Source: Chara braunii (Eukaryota > Streptophyta > Charophyceae > Charales > Characeae). From it: DNA of 52,807 nucleotides. Shown here piece by piece: positions 39,968 through 51,004 of the stretch (positions are counted from its first letter, which is position 1; every line of letters starts with the position of its first letter). The translations under genes and the position numbers were made by a program. The notes under the pieces were generated by a model. That model did not search any database. It was not told where the DNA came from and saw only the letters and a program-made list of their open reading frames with translations. The stretch is taken from positions 342,650 through 395,456 of the forward strand of contig BFEA01000561.1 of assembly GCA_003427395.1 (NCBI GenBank). Direction: 5' to 3'.

Positions 39968-41281
39968 GCCATTGACGATGACGTCAACCTACGCTCTGAT
40001 TCGACGGGCAGCGATAAACTGGGCTGTAGAGCACACGGAGAACCGGCGGACGATAATGGCGTCAACTGGACGACCATCGATGATTCCAGCAGCACGAGGA
40101 ACCAGAAGATTGCAATTGAAGATGGCGTCAACATGGACTCTGGCTGGATCGTTTGTTGATACGCTTGGTTCCTCATCCATCACTCTGTTCTCTCTCTTTC
40201 TCTCTCCTTCTCCGCCATGACATGCAATCAGGAGATCGCATAATTTTGGAACCCCCTGCACGTCACATATGTGACGAACTACTTCCCTAACCCATGCTAT
40301 CTTTCGTACCCTTTTCGCTTGTATCTTATCAACCCCATAAGAACCCCGTTTTTGTTTTCTTGATTTCGGGTGCCGCGTTTTGGGCCCCCATCTTTCGGAA
40401 GCTTTTTTTTGGTTCCCGGGTTCTGTTTTTCCGTTTGCAATTCGAAAAATACATAGGAATTTACGTGCGCCTCAGCGAGCGCACTGGGTTTGGGTCCGAC
40501 AGTTGGGAATTCCGGGATAAGCGGAACTTCGACGTGTCCTTTTTGTGTGTAAATGTTCTTGGTCACGTTGGGGAAAACTCTCGGAATTTTGTGGGGATAC
40601 GAATAGGCGTAGGATTTTCTTTTCCCTCGTCGCTCTTTCGTGCGCGGATATGGTGATTTCAATTTTGAATTGGTTTAGGACATAGGCAAGCTGTAACTAT
40701 TTCGGTGTCTTTTTCTCTCTTTTTGTTGACGACGCATGTGCATGCAAAAACTTTCTCCTCTCTTTCCCCCGCATCGCTCTCTCCCGCGCCCGTTTTTCCT
40801 TCCCCCTCCCCTTTCTCTCTCCTCGTAACTGTTTTCTCTCTCTCTCTTCCGCTCTGCTCTTTGCGCGCCCATTTTCTCTTTCTTGATCATCTGAATCTTG
40901 GACCCGTCGATAGGCTGGCCGGTTGCGCGTTTGATCGCCACGACGGATTGTGGGATCTGGGCGAACCGCGTCGAGTTTACGTCAGCGGGGTGACGATTGC
41001 AGTGGTGGGAGTTATCACGCGATGGCCGGGATCATCGGTGCGGGCATCAGGATCGATTGATGATCGGAGTTGAGTGAGTGATTGGCCCGGGGCCATATTG
41101 GAATTAACGGCGAATGCGCCTTTGTTGTTGTGAATCTTTATCTTTGGCGTGAGTGTACGGCGGCAACGCCGAACTTCCTCTTTTTGGATCTTGTCATTGT
41201 CTATCTCGACATTCCTCCCCGTCTCCCTCTCTCTCCTCTATCTCTCCTCTATCTTTGAATGATAATGTGTCTCAATGTTTG

Positions 41282-41356
<75 letters not shown>

Positions 41357-42820
41357 NNNNNNNNNNNNNNNNNNNNNNNNNNNNNNNNNNNNNNNNNNNN
41401 NNNNNNNNNNNNNNNNNNNNNNNNNNNNNNNNNNNNNNNNNNNNNNNNNNNNNNNNNNNNNNNNNNNNNNNNNNNNNNNNNNNNNNNNNNNNNNNNNNNN
41501 NNNNNNNNNNNNNNNNNNNNNNNNNNNNNNNNNNNNNNNNNNNNNNNNNNNNNNNNNNNNNNNNNNNNNNNNNNNNNNNNNNNNNNNNNNNNNNNNNNNN
41601 NNNNNNNNNNNNNNNNNNNNNNNNNNNNNNNNNNNNNNNNNNNNNNNNNNNNNNNNNNNNNNNNNNNNNNNNNNNNNNNNNNNNNNNNNNNNNNNNNNNN
41701 NNNNNNNNNNNNNNNNNNNNNNNNNNNNNNNNNNNNNNNNNNNNNNNNNNNNNNNNNNNNNNNNNNNNNNNNNNNNNNNNNNNNNNNNNNNNNNNNNNNN
41801 NNNNNNNNNNNNNNNNNNNNNNNNNNNNNNNNNNNNNNNNNNNNNNNNNNNNNNNNNNNNNNNNNNNNNNNNNNNNNNNNNNNNNNNNNNNNNNNNNNNN
41901 NNNNNNNNNNNNNNNNNNNNNNNNNNNNNNNNNNNNNNNNNNNNNNNNNNNNNNNNNNNNNNNNNNNNNNNNNNNNNNNNNNNNNNNNNNNNNNNNNNNN
42001 NNNNNNNNNNNNNNNNNNNNNNNNNNNNNNNNNNNNNNNNNNNNNNNNNNNNNNNNNNNNNNNNNNNNNNNNNNCCCCTTCGATCGGGCGTCAGCCTCCC
42101 GTACCTCCCATATCAACATGACCTTTTCCCTACAACGAGGAAAGGACGCGTGTCTGCGAGTGGGACGTATGAGAAGTTGTCGAGCAGATCGGCGGTCGAT
42201 ACTACTTCCCTCCGGCAAGCCGTTGTTCAGGGTTCGTAGAGGCTGGGTTTGTCATTATCGATACGCACTTTCCACCTTACTCGATATTGTTGCCATTCAA
42301 CAAGTTGATTGTCATCCCGTGGACGGCAGTAGAACCCCACTGGCCGCGCACTCTATGCACCGAATGCCAGCGCTTTGAGCGCTACGAATCCAGGGGTTTC
42401 CACTACCGTGTGCGGAGTGAGGACGAACATAGAGAAAGAGCCACGCGATTAAGACCCTCCACGTCGGACTCAGAACTGGTCAGTGAACGACGACGGGACT
42501 TAATACGAAAGCGAGACACGTGAAGCGTGCCGAAGCCCTTCTGTTCTAAACGACGGGCCGTAGCCAGGTGGGAAGTCCGACAATATTTTCTGGATTGAAT
42601 TCGTATCTCTCTCTCCTCTCGCGCGAAACTTCCGCGCGTATTCTGCGTCGCTCGAAAAACGATCGACTTAATTCATCGGACCAACACGGGGGATTTCAGT
42701 TTCGTCTGTGTCCCCACACTCAATTTCCAAAAATCCTTGGCACACCCCATCTTGCTGTTTTTTTGGGCCTCTTTCTGCACATCAAGCACTCCGAACGAAA
42801 GACAGCACAGGGCGTGAGGT
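39968..42820 (+). repeat. Middle LTR shared by E2 and E3, with N gap
   Basis: Matches the E3 3' LTR from about 51035 through the (CT)n tract at 41282-41356, is broken by N (41357-42074), and resumes at 42075 to the E3 primer binding site. It can serve as the 3' LTR of E2 and the 5' LTR of E3. Relative to the E3 3' LTR it lacks 392 bp (51974-52365), with a gtc microhomology at the join near 40907. That deletion removes the TATA-like box. Confidence 0.85.
41357..42074. other. Assembly gap (718 N)
   Basis: The run of N begins inside a (CT)n tract. The E1 LTR (reverse complement of about 24640-25200) shows what the missing LTR part should contain. Confidence 0.99.
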
Positions 42821-42845
42821 TGGTATCGGAGCCGACACGTGTCGG
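42821..42845 (+). promoter_or_regulatory. E3 primer binding site and palindrome
   Basis: The sequence tggtatcggagcc (42821-42833) overlaps the perfect palindrome ccgacacgtgtcgg (42832-42845). Confidence 0.88.
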
Positions 42846-42950
42846 TTCTGATGATAATGAGTCGAACTAGCGAGAGGTAGGAGAAGCCCTCAACCAGCTC
42901 GTCGAGATCACCCAGTAACCAAGTCTCGATCTGGTGCGGTTGCACCCGCA

Positions 42951-45174
42951 ATGCCAATGGCGGACGGTACTAGAGTGATCGTTAGCATTCCTACCCCTTT
43001 TCCCTTCTTCCCTAACCATACCCATCCCGAGGCTTGGTTGGAAGCCGTCGAAGCTCAAGGCTACAGCGCGGGTGATCTTCCACGCGTTCTTACCTTGCTA
43101 CTTCGCATTACGTCGCATGATTGGTTAAGAAAGCATACGTGGGTAGATCGGAATACCTTCAACCAAGCTTTCTTGGCTCGATTTGATATGGTCTGTGAAG
43201 ATGGCACCTGGTACGTGCTCAAAACTCGGCCACAAGGACCAGGGGAATTGCTGCCCGATTTCGTGGATCGATTTCAAACCACGCTGGACAAATCTGGGCG
43301 AGACGAGAAATCCGCTCGAGACTTGTTCATCGATCACCTACGAAGTCCAACGTTGAAAGGGAAGCTACAGAAAAAGGTCCCGCCAAAGACATACCAGCTA
43401 ACCGCTATCATCGCTAAAGCGTTGGAATTAGACCTAGTTGATACAAAAAAAATATATCAGTCAGGGAGATAAAGATATTACGGACACCATACGGGATGTA
43501 GCGGCTAAATGGCGATCGTGGCTGCTGGTGGTAGAACGTTTTTATCCCCACCCCGACCATGACCTTCCCAACAAGATCGCTTCCGATGTCCCACCTGTTT
43601 CTTTTTCCTCTCCCCCGGTGAATCAACCGATAGCGGCAGTTAAGAGCGGAATCTCCCACGAACTCCCCTCGTCGACCGTAACCAATTTACATCTTGCCCA
43701 AATGATCCATACGACCACTACCAAGCTGTCTAAATGGATGGGCAACATGATCCAAATGCAGCCCGCTCACATAAAGCGGATGAAACAGATAATGAGCAGT
43801 CTAATTAAGCCTAACCCGGCCCCTGCCCGACCTGCCCCCGCGTCATTTCCACTTTTACCTGCCCCGCCTGCACCAGGATACGCACCTCAGTTCCCTCACC
43901 CAACTAATCCAACAGGAAAGATCGAGTGTTTTAACCGCAAACAGCCCGGACATTTCATCCGAGACTGTCCGCAGTCGAAGCGTAATCATCCCCCACCTGC
44001 TGCGGCCCCTATGGCCCTGAATCAAGGACGGGTGGCCGCATTGATGGATACGGCCCAAGGAGGGGAGTTCATGGCATATGCCCTAGAACAACTTTCCCCC
44101 TCGATAGCAAAGGCGTCGACATCATGAGCTTCTTCCTCTGACGCTGCTGACGTGGTCGATCCACTCTAGTATCTTCATCTCGCAGGCATGATCAGAGCGA
44201 TCCGATCGGCCCCTGATGATCTCGAATGGGTCGATCGTGAATCCAATCCTGGTCCGTATTTTCGGACGGGAGAAATTGATGTATTGGGAACGCTCAAGCA
44301 ACTAGATATTCGCGTTCCTATCCCTGTAGGACATTTGCTCACTATATCCGAAGCTGCGAATGATAAACTCTTGCAACATTGCCAGAAAAATCAAAAGCGC
44401 TTCACGTACCAGCGTATACAGCGAATGTTAAAAAAGAAGGAAGGAGGCGAGGAAGTTGCACCGCCCGAACCCGAAGCAGGCGAGCCCGAAGCCGCACGTA
44501 TAGCAGCGATCTCTTTAGCAGAGAAGGATCACTTCGTACGAGCTCGGCCGGTGCTGTGGAAGAGCGAGGAATGTGATTGTGAAGTTTGGGGCAAGCCGTT
44601 TAACGCCCTTATCGACACAGGGTCTTCTGCAGTGGCCATATCATTAGACACTGTCAGAAAGACGGGACGGCTCGGATCCATTCTTCCTCAATCTCGCAAA
44701 GACAATTATGTCTCTGCCAACGAGGAAGCAATGAACATCGTAGGCATTATTGAGAATGTTGCTGTAAAGGTTGGACGAGTACACGTCCTCGTTAACGCGC
44801 TCGTGATAGATATGCGTTCCTATTCTGTACTATTAAGATTGCCTCGGACGATGGCAGTGGGCGCACGTTTGCATTTTGATTCCAAGCAACTAGTGTCCAC
44901 GCAAACTGGGGGAAAGCCTCAAACTGTTCCCTTGCAAATTTCCACCCGAACAATAAAACGAACTCCTAACTCGGCCCAAATAGGGATGATTCGATGCATT
45001 GATCCTGAGGAGTGTTTTTCCTCGGACATCGGCAGCGGAATCGGGGAACAGGAATACGAAGAAGAGCTGCCTAGTGAAGATGAATGGAAGCACCAGGTCG
45101 AACTTTTCGGACACGAAATTCCTGAAGAATTTCAAGTGTGCCCCGACACTGCCCGAAGCTTCCACGTGGATTGA
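42951..45174 (+). pseudogene. E3 gag-protease
   Basis: ATG 42951 (MPMADG). The gag core is intact (HDWLRKHTWVDRNTF, FLARFD, LLPDFVDRFQ) to a frameshift in an A run near 43446. The zinc knuckle reads CFNRKQPGHFIRDC, with the second Cys changed to Arg, so it should not bind zinc. A TGA near 44125 and a TAG near 44167 are followed by the aspartic protease ALIDTGSSAVAIS near 44605. The ORF ends at TGA 45172-45174 after an acidic segment, the same place where E1 has TAA. Confidence 0.9.
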
Positions 45175-47210
45175 GGAGACACCGCGCTTGCGCCTCCGAT
45201 AACCCAAGTCAGTCCTTCAGTCCTTCTCGGGGAACCCATATTACAAGTATATGACCTGACCGATGATTTGGAACCCCCTCGCACCTTGTACGTAGGAGCT
45301 CTCTCCTTACGAACGCGTTATCAGCAAACGGAGCAGTATTTGGATATTTATGTTTTTCCGCCCAGATCGTTACTAACGACAGGAGCAACCATCGCTTTGA
45401 TTAAACAGGAAGCGGAAGCACCGGTAGGTGATGTACCTGATCTGATGCAAGAAATGACGTATCTAACGGGGCTAACTGTGAAATCGACTTCGGTTGGTTC
45501 AGAGACTGATGCTGAAGCTAAAGAAACCGAAATGATCAGCCCCGCTGAATCTCAGATGATAGCAACTGTCTTTTCTATTTGCACCAGTAGTTCCGTTTTT
45601 TTCAGTGTCCGTAATCGGCGGGAACGGCCAGTTGATTGGGTCGACATGCCCCTCAAGATTCCCGGGGAATCAACAATCACCTTACCGAGCCACGTCCCCG
45701 CGGAACTTCGAAAATCGTTAATTTGTGTTTTAAATGGTTACGGAGAAGTATTGAGCATACACGATAATGATATCGGCTTAACTAATGTGATCGAGTATGC
45801 CATCCTCACGGGAGATCATCCGCCTATTAGCTGTGCTCCTTACCGATACTCGCCAACTCAACGAGCGACCGCTTTTCAGCGGATGAAAGAGTTCGAAGCT
45901 AATGGATGGATCGAACCCGCAATAGGACCATGGTCTTTTCCCGTAGTAATTGTGCCCAAAAAGGTCGGAGGGATTCGCATTTGCATTGATTACCGAAGGT
46001 GAATGATATCAAGATCAAAGATGTGTACCCTCTCCCCCGGATTGATGAGTTGTTGGATGCGATTGGGAGTGCTCGATTTTTCAGTAAGTTTGATGTTCGT
46101 CATGGGTTCCATCACCTTCTTGTCCGAGAAGAAGATCGTCTGAAAACGGCGTTTGTGCTTTTCGAAGGTATGTGGCAGTGGATTCGATGTTCGATGGTTA
46201 TCTGCAACGCCCCCGAGACCTTTCAGCGAGCCATGAATATGGCTTTTCGAAACTTCGTACGGAAGACACGTTTGGCACAGAGCATCATTAACTACTGCGT
46301 GATTGTGTACATGGATGACATTCTGGTGTACTCGAGTTCCTACGAGGGACACATGCAGCATATCGAATGGGCGCTGCATGCGTTACGAGATGCGGGTTTC
46401 AAGGTGGCGTCTGAGAAGTGTCAGTTTTTCCTTACCACCATCTCCTTTCTGGGATACGTGGTAACAGACCAGGGACTCCAACCGGAGCCGCAGAAGGTGA
46501 GAGTTGTCAGGGATGCGCCGGTGCCTACGACTATCACGCAAGTTCTCGCCTTTTTGGGACTGGCCTTGTAGTACCGTAGATTTATCAAGGGCTTCGCGGC
46601 GATTGCGGGACCCCTCACAAATCTACTGCGCAAAGATCAGCCGTTGATCTCAACGCCGGAGTGTGATCAAGCGTTTTCGAAACTCAAGGCCGCTCTCATT
46701 TCAGCTCCGGTCCTTATAAGTCCGGATCCCGAAAAACCTTTTGTGCTCATTACTGACTGGCAGCCAGAGGCAATTTCGGCGATCCTTGCCCAGGTGGCAC
46801 CAAGTGGACTCGAGAGCGTAGTGGAGTATGCATCCAAATCGGTGCCCGCCTGCAAGTGCAACTACGCCGCTGCGACAGGAGAATGCTACGCGGCGCTCTG
46901 GGGAATCAGTCACTTTCGCGCTTACCTATACGGGCGAAAGTTCACCTTGGTAACCGATCATGAGCCCCTGTTGGCTCTGAAGAAATCGAAGGATTACTCG
47001 GGCATGATCGGGCGATGGGCAACGGTGCTGCAGAGCATGGACTTTGACATTCGTCATCGGAAGCACGAGAGACACGGGAATGCGGACGGACTGACACGAC
47101 TGCACCGGCCCGAGAAGCTTCCGAAGAGTGAGGAGGTGATTCCGTGGAACGAACCCGAAAAGGAGGTTGGGCCTCGGTACGGTCAAGTGGAGATCTTGTC
47201 GAAGCAGTAA
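45175..47210 (+). pseudogene. E3 RT-RNase H
   Basis: In frame after the stop: ITQVSPSVLLGEP, one copy of the 83-residue linker module (about 45358-45600), RPVDWVDMPLK, HDNDIGLTNV, VIVPKKVGGIRICIDY, then a frameshift at about 46000. Next come FSKFDVRHGFHH, YMDDILVYSS near 46312, connection FLGYVVTDQGL, TAG near 46569, RRFIKGFAAIAG, and RNase H with FVLITDW, GECYAALWG, TLVTDHEPL and HERHGNADGLTR. It ends at TAA 47208-47210. Catalytic residues of RT and RNase H are present. Two or three lesions inactivate it. Confidence 0.92.
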
Positions 47211-47280
47211 GTGACACGTGGACCAATTTGTCTGTTCTACCCTCTCCACAGTTTAGACCCGTCTCTCCTCCTCTGTCATC

Positions 47281-48979
47281 ATGACTACCCACCTGTCTCC
47301 GCAACCCCCTTTTCTCCTACTTATTCTGCCCCTCTCACTTCCTCAGCTTTCTTCACCACCTTTCCTGACAAATTCTGCTATTTTTGCACGTGTATTGCAC
47401 GGGTTTATGGGGTCGATTATCATTCTTTTGAAACCGGGTTTGTCGACTGGGTAGAATGTGCCACGTGTGTCAATCGTGCGCACGGGGCCTGCGTTTGATA
47501 TCGTACGAGTAGCAAGAAATGGAGGTGCCCCCAGTGTAGAACGAACAAACTCCCCACAGAGGTTTTATTCGAGGTCGCCCATATGGACGGCCTTGAATAT
47601 GATGAAAAATACCGACGAGCGGAGGTTTGGACGGATAAAATTTTATTGGCGAAATTAGCAGGATTATCATTGTGTCACCTCACCAAACACGACAGACGTA
47701 GGGCAACCGAGAGATCTCGGAACTATCGATGGATCAACCGTCATTTGGAGAAGCGTAAAACTGACGGATCGGGTTCGTGGTTGACGGTTCCCCATCCATT
47801 CCAGAGATATGATTGGATCCGATCTGCTCACGAAGAACAGGCCGCTCATTTCGCGATACGTGTCACAGAGGCAACTATAGACCAGTACCGATGGTTCTGG
47901 TCCAATATACGAGATGATGTCAGATACATTGTCGCCAATTGTCTGGTCTATGCCGCTGACCGCGCCCCAATACGGGGACCAAACACGATAGTACCAACGG
48001 AAATAAAGCGTCCTTTCCAGCGAGTCAGTACACCTGGCCCAAACCGATGTGAATATTCTATCCTTTTAGTATTAGTTGACCATTTTTTCAAGTACATCGA
48101 AGTTTACCCCTGCAAGACCCGCAAAGCCGCAGAAATAGCCACGTACATCGATCGGTTCCTCTATACTCATCTAGATACGAAAGAAATTCTAACCGACAAT
48201 GGGTCTGAATTCAAGGGTGAGGTAGAAGAACTACTTGCGCGAAGGGCGTCACGCTCCGACGTACGGCACCCCATGTGTCCCAGTCGAACGGGTTGGCCGA
48301 GAACGCCAACCGTATGATTAAAACCGGCCTTCGCAGGAATTTAGCGGCACACGACACGTGTTCGTGGCCCGAGATCGTACATCAGACCGTCGGGATCCAC
48401 AGTGCCACCCCTCATGAGTCCACGGGGTATACCCCTTTTCATCTTCGTACTAATAGCCTCCCCTGTNTCGACTACCGGGGTAACTCGAAAATTGCCGAAG
48501 CAGGGGGTAGAGACACGCGTGCAGCCCTCAAGGCCAAGGCCAAAAGGTATACCGAACTAATGGAGCAGGCCGTCTTGAAGCTAGCCCGAAAAAGACAGAG
48601 GATGATCGATCTAGCCCACGATAGGCAGGTCTGTAGCTACGAGGCTCGGAATGGAAATGTTGGGCCCCAGCATCAATATAAATTAAGGGACCTAGTGCAG
48701 GTAGGTAAATGTGCATGCGATCGGAAACTCGCTCCCAAGTTTTCTGGCTGTTTTCCCGTTGTCGAGCTCAGACCCAACGGCGCTAACACGGTGCACGTCG
48801 CGCCTGAGGCTAGTGCCAGCCATAGCTCAGTTCCCATCGTCCGGCATACCTCCTACCTCCGTCCTCTTCCTCCCTCTGGTCTTCCTCCCTCTTCTTCCTT
48901 AGAAAGCGAGGAGAACGACGACGGTCTAACTCTCTCTCCGCCCTCTCCCCCCTGCCCTTCCTCTCCGACCTCGCCATGA
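47281..48979 (+). pseudogene. E3 PHD-finger integrase
   Basis: ATG 47281 lies 70 nt after the RNase H stop, in the +1 frame. A 1-nt deletion soon after the start shifts the frame. The PHD finger is complete: FCYFC, VECATC, H, C, then TGA 47496-47498 in place of the Arg codon of E1, then WRCPQC. HHCC: HEEQAAH and CLVY, so the last Cys is lost. The core lacks the first catalytic Asp (24-bp deletion, shared with E2), keeps LTDNGSEF and, after a shared frameshift, GLAENAN. The C-terminal GPF-like module ends at TGA 48977-48979. Confidence 0.88.
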
Positions 48980-49458
48980 GTTTCATCACGGAGCGGGTTC
49001 TTGACGAACAATTGTTGCAGCTACGTGGCCACATCTCAGAAATTCGGCAAGTTCGTCATCCTCGGCTTAATACGGATCTACGGCGTTTGGCGCAGTTCTT
49101 CTGCGACGTGGGTGTGTGTGCCGCCCCCGCGTTTCGAATCGAAGGGAGTCCACACGCAGTGGTATTGGCGAAAGTAATCGCAGTTCATTGGCGAGCGGCT
49201 CCCGGAACGAGCCACGTCACAACGGTTGCGGCGTTCAGCGGGGACATCAGTTCGGTCAATCCACGGTGGAATATCTCGATCTTGACCTCGCTGCGAGAGT
49301 GGACGGAGCAGGTCTCCAACGTGTGGCAGCACGGTCTTGCCCGGCCAGGGCACAACCTCATCCCGACCTTTGCACCGGATCTTGGCGACATCCGCCGTTC
49401 TCCGCGCGAGCCGCCAGTTGCGATTCCCACCCTCGTCCCCTTCCCACGTCCCCAATGA
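48976..49458 (+). CDS. E3 ORF A1
   Basis: An intact 160-codon ORF with the same start and end overlaps as in E2: ATGA at 48976-48979 with integrase and ATGA at 49455-49458 with A2. It differs from E2 by only a few residues (MSFITERVLDEQLLQLRGH at the start). Unknown function. That this small frame is intact in E2 and E3 while gag and pol are broken probably reflects very recent duplication more than selection. Confidence 0.65.
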   Translation: MSFITERVLDEQLLQLRGHISEIRQVRHPRLNTDLRRLAQFFCDVGVCAAPAFRIEGSPHAVVLAKVIAVHWRAAPGTSHVTTVAAFSGDISSVNPRWNISILTSLREWTEQVSNVWQHGLARPGHNLIPTFAPDLGDIRRSPREPPVAIPTLVPFPRPQ

Positions 49459-50463
49459 ACCACGCCGATCCTCTTGCTCCTCTCTCTATNTTCGGTCTTC
49501 CCTCTCTTTTCCCCATTTTCTGGCAGTCTGANCTTCATCCTTCTCTTTCCTTCTCGTTCAAGCCTCTTTCTGTCCCACTTATCAATCCTGGGCATTGGCG
49601 GATGTGNCACGAAACTTTTGACGAGCTGTCCTTCTGCTTGGCCCGAGTACAGGTGACGTGGACGCAGACCAGCGAGCATCCTGCGTGGATCGAAAATTTG
49701 GAGCTGCTGATCATACAGGCTTGGAGGATCAACGTGGAGGGCGATCTTCTTGGCTTTCTCTTTGGATCGATACGGCCAGGCCGCCGCTAGCTGATTGCGC
49801 AAGAGCTCATCGCGCCGATCGCCCAATTAGCGGACGATCTCTCGCCCGACATCGCCTCGCAGAGTGATGGCAGCCCTGCCCCGCACGTCCTCACTCGGTC
49901 GCTGGACCCGTACCTTCAGTGGACTGCGTGCTTGGAGGAGCCCAGGGACGAAGATACGCTGCCATCACGGTAGGAGTAACTGAAGCCTTACGACATCATC
50001 CCTCAAGCCTTTTATCCGAAGGCGGAGGAAGTGGTGATTGACGACGATGAGGAAACGTCGGAGGAGGGAAGCTATAGCGAATATAGCGAGGGTGAGCTGA
50101 GTAAACTTGAAGAAGAAGAGGAGGAAGAAGGAACCGAGTCTGAGTGGGAAGCCTTGTTGGAGGAAGCAGCGCGCATGGGCACGGAGGCGGAAGATCCGGA
50201 AGCAGCGCGAAGAAATTGCCACCGGAAAACGCTAGCTGGAGTTCGCCAGCGGAGCCAGCTTGCGCATCGGTAACGATCCGACCAAGGATCCGGAGCTGCC
50301 GAAGCCCCAAGATGGCGACCCAGCAGCCGTCACCTCAAGCGCCGTGCGACGGAGACGGAGCCGATCCCCCTCCTCCTCCAGCCCCACCCGTCCCCCAGTT
50401 CGCCCACGTACCGATGCGGGCGATAGGCCTTCGTCCTCGGACGCTATCCCGCCGTCCCCTTGA
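49455..50463 (+). pseudogene. E3 ORF A2
   Basis: Same structure as E2 A2, including stops at 49788 and after TLPSR, the acidic run (YSEYSEGELSKLEEEEEEE) and the RS tail RRRRSRSPSSSSP. An 8-bp deletion near 50208 shifts the frame before the RS tail, which therefore reads in a different frame from the acidic part. The tail stop is at 50461-50463. N bases at 49490, 49532 and 49607 match those in E2. Confidence 0.6.
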
Positions 50464-50941
50464 TTTTCTCACCCTCGAACAGATCCACACCCCCGTCACC
50501 TTTTCCCTCCATCCCTTCCTTTCCCATCTCTTCCGCGATTTCTACTCTACCGGCCTACTCGCTACTGTCCACCCCCACGCATCCCTTCAGCCCGCTGCCC
50601 CCACGTTCTGCTGGCATATTCTGTTGTTCAGCGCTGCGTGGGAGCGATGCAACGTGGTAGAAGTCTACTGCGTAGCCACGGGGACAATCCCCGCCTGTCG
50701 CCACTACGAGTTCTTTCGAGCGGCGCTTCTCCGCACCCTCTCCTCCTTCTATCGCGACTACCTCGCTTCCCTCCCTCACAACGGCGATCACTTTCGTCAC
50801 TTCCAGCAGATCATCCGATATGAGGAGCTTCCGGTGACGGTAGAAGGGATGAATCGCTACCTACCTCCACTTCCTCCCCGTCGTCCCCGTGAGATCCCCT
50901 CCATGTACCACCTCTACTGGCCCATTCCAACTAGGAGGTAG
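50312..50941 (+). CDS. E3 ORF B, complete
   Basis: The ATG at 50312 (aagATGG) opens a 209-codon ORF to TAG 50939-50941. The frame is open upstream too, but homology with E4 and the initiation context favour this start. Plan: Pro-rich N-terminus, GLRPRTLSRRPLDFLTLEQI, STGLLATV, CWHILLFSAAWERCN, VATGTIPACRHYEF, LSSFYRDYLASLP, FQQIIRYEELPV, YLPPLPPRRPRE, and YWPIPTRR at the end. The E4 homologue ends at the same point. It lies 54 bp before the polypurine tract. No known family, no signal peptide, no clear membrane helix. Confidence 0.7.
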   Translation: MATQQPSPQAPCDGDGADPPPPPAPPVPQFAHVPMRAIGLRPRTLSRRPLDFLTLEQIHTPVTFSLHPFLSHLFRDFYSTGLLATVHPHASLQPAAPTFCWHILLFSAAWERCNVVEVYCVATGTIPACRHYEFFRAALLRTLSSFYRDYLASLPHNGDHFRHFQQIIRYEELPVTVEGMNRYLPPLPPRRPREIPSMYHLYWPIPTRR

Positions 50942-50995
50942 ATCCCCATCACGTGACTATTCCCCCCCCTCCCCTCCTCTCTTCATCTAATCGAC

Positions 50996-51004
50996 AGGGG
51001 AAAA
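50996..51004 (+). promoter_or_regulatory. Polypurine tract of E3
   Basis: The sequence aggggaaaa immediately precedes tggcacg, which begins the 3' LTR with the canonical TG. It is the expected plus-strand priming site. Confidence 0.7.

Larger units (their letters stand above)
42821..51004 (+). mobile_element. Ty3/Gypsy-like element E3, internal region
   Basis: The most complete copy. Primer binding site, gag-protease, one linker module, RT-RNase H, PHD-integrase, A1, A2, complete ORF B, polypurine tract aggggaaaa (50996-51004) and 3' LTR. It still carries several stops, frameshifts and the 24-bp integrase deletion, so it is non-autonomous as sequenced. Confidence 0.92.

Noticed and set aside
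41153-42378. Very long ORFs across the N run
   Set aside because: They are created by untranslated N and the (CT)n tract.
38170-50941. A1, A2 or B as an envelope gene
   Set aside because: No signal peptide, no convincing transmembrane helix and no glycoprotein-like Cys pattern.
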